From an uncultured Prevotella sp. (GTDB lineage: Bacteria > Bacteroidota > Bacteroidia > Bacteroidales > Bacteroidaceae): a DNA stretch of 33,919 nucleotides. The DNA lies in the NCBI GenBank assembly GCA_900550035.1, contig URQS01000035.1, positions 1-33,919 on the forward strand, given 5' to 3'. The notes beneath the pieces are model-generated. The model ran no database searches, was not told the DNA's origin, and saw nothing but the letters and a program-made list of their open reading frames with translations. Numbering within the stretch: position 1 is the stretch's first letter; each line of letters starts with the position of its first letter. The position numbers and the translations under genes were made by a program. Positions 33,669-33,919 of this stretch are shown one piece after another.

Positions 33669-33765
33669 GTTTCAATCCACGCACCCACGTAGGGTGCGAC
33701 ATTAAAGAAATCAAGGAAACGCTGCACGATAAGGTTTCAATCCACGCACCCACGTAGGGTGCGAC
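33669..33765 (-). CRISPR. minimal CRISPR array, two identical 32-bp repeats and one 33-bp spacer
   Basis: Identical repeats at 33669-33700 and 33734-33765 enclose a spacer at 33701-33733. Read on the minus strand, the repeat begins GTCGCACCCTACG and ends GTGGATTGAAAC, the pattern of type I-C repeats (32 bp, internal dyad CGCACCC/GGGTGCG, GAAAC end). The array is therefore read leftward, with its leader on the right, which agrees with the promoter at 33799-33828. No third repeat, even degenerate, is seen on either side within about 60 bp. No cas gene is in the window. It may be a decayed array or a remote array served by cas genes elsewhere. Confidence 0.85.
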
Positions 33766-33768
33766 TGC

Positions 33769-33791
33769 ATATTCAGCAAATGTCTGAATAT
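33769..33791 (-). promoter_or_regulatory. hairpin at the predicted 5' end of the CRISPR transcript
   Basis: ATATTCAG (33769-33776) and CTGAATAT (33784-33791) pair perfectly around a 7-nt loop. On the minus strand it starts at about the predicted transcription start and ends three bases before the first repeat. Confidence 0.5.
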
Positions 33792-33798
33792 CACTCTA

Positions 33799-33828
33799 CA
33801 AAGTTACCTATTTTGCGGAAATTATCAA
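33799..33828 (-). promoter_or_regulatory. leader promoter of the CRISPR array
   Basis: On the minus strand a TTG (33826-33828) and TAACTTTG (33799-33806) are exactly 19 bp apart, matching the Bacteroidota promoter pattern. Transcription is predicted to start near 33792 and run into the array after about 26 nt. Confidence 0.55.
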
Positions 33829-33864
33829 TAACAATACAATTAACTCAAGTTTCGGATTTAGAAT

Positions 33865-33919
33865 TCAAGCCGTTTGAGCATACTCTCTAAGTGCAGCCAA
33901 TCTCTTGTCATTCTCAATA
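33865..33919 (-). CDS. 3' end of an unidentified ORF, 5' part outside window
   Basis: The minus-strand frame entering from the right edge encodes IENDKRLAALREYAQTA and a TGA stop at 33865-33867. Only about 18 codons are visible. It does not look like the C-terminus of a type I-C Cas2, the gene often next to such arrays. It could be a real gene or chance. Confidence 0.3.
   Translation of the reverse strand, partial: IENDKRLAALREYAQTA

Noticed and set aside
33865..33919. cas2 remnant next to the CRISPR array
   Set aside because: Position and strand would suit a type I-C cas2, but the visible C-terminus (LAALREYAQTA) does not resemble Cas2 and is too short to assign.

Overview
The window looks like a chromosomal segment from a Bacteroidota species, most likely the Prevotella/Segatella group. 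The evidence is an lpxC-fabZ fusion, GldE, a eukaryote-like glycogen branching enzyme, a DUF5715 protein, a DUF6057-like membrane protein, and several promoters of the Bacteroidota type (TAnnTTTG at -7, TTG/TTTG at -33, about 19 bp apart). Almost everything is housekeeping; no phage, transposon or integrative element is visible. The accessory part is the right end.

Layout. 1-50 is the 3' part of tRNA-Gly(GCC). 105-3211 (+) holds a conserved hypothetical gene, ssb, gldE and a 4'-phosphopantetheinyl transferase, closed by a long hairpin. 3304-7649 (-) is an operon of an exported MORN-repeat protein, glgB and a DUF6057-like membrane protein that carries a -1 frameshift. 7790-9115 (+) is a YihY/BrkB membrane protein, facing a DUF5715/M15-like protein (-) across a perfect 21-bp hairpin. 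10184-21458 (+) is a long co-directional run: phoH-purC, menG-aroE-purM-prfA-pyrF, lpxD-lpxC/fabZ-lpxA and miaA, followed by a class A penicillin-binding protein (21521-24010). Terminators split the run after purC and lpxA. 24163-29234 (-) is gyrA followed by two exported TPR paralogues, one broken by a one-base frameshift in its N-terminal region.

29564-33526 is visibly richer in G+C. It carries an OprB-like porin (+) whose 3' end overlaps a thioredoxin lipoprotein gene (-), then umuD-umuC-acetyltransferase (+). umuD has an exact 7+7 palindrome over its -7 box and start codon, which makes a good candidate for an SOS-type operator. At 33669-33765 lies a one-spacer CRISPR array with type I-C-like repeats. 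The repeat orientation and a well-spaced promoter on its right side both indicate leftward transcription. The predicted transcript begins with a small hairpin just before the first repeat. No cas gene is inside the window; it ends in 18 codons of an unidentified minus-strand ORF.

How the genes work together: the long + strand run combines purine and pyrimidine synthesis, aromatic and menaquinone synthesis, translation termination, lipid A acylation/deacetylation, tRNA modification and peptidoglycan synthesis. The umuDC group is a damage-response mutagenesis module. I did not find a clearly new multi-gene system. The most unusual items are the CRISPR mini-array with its own promoter, the umuD operator, and the frameshifted DUF6057-like gene, which has a canonical -1 slippery heptamer exactly at the frame change.
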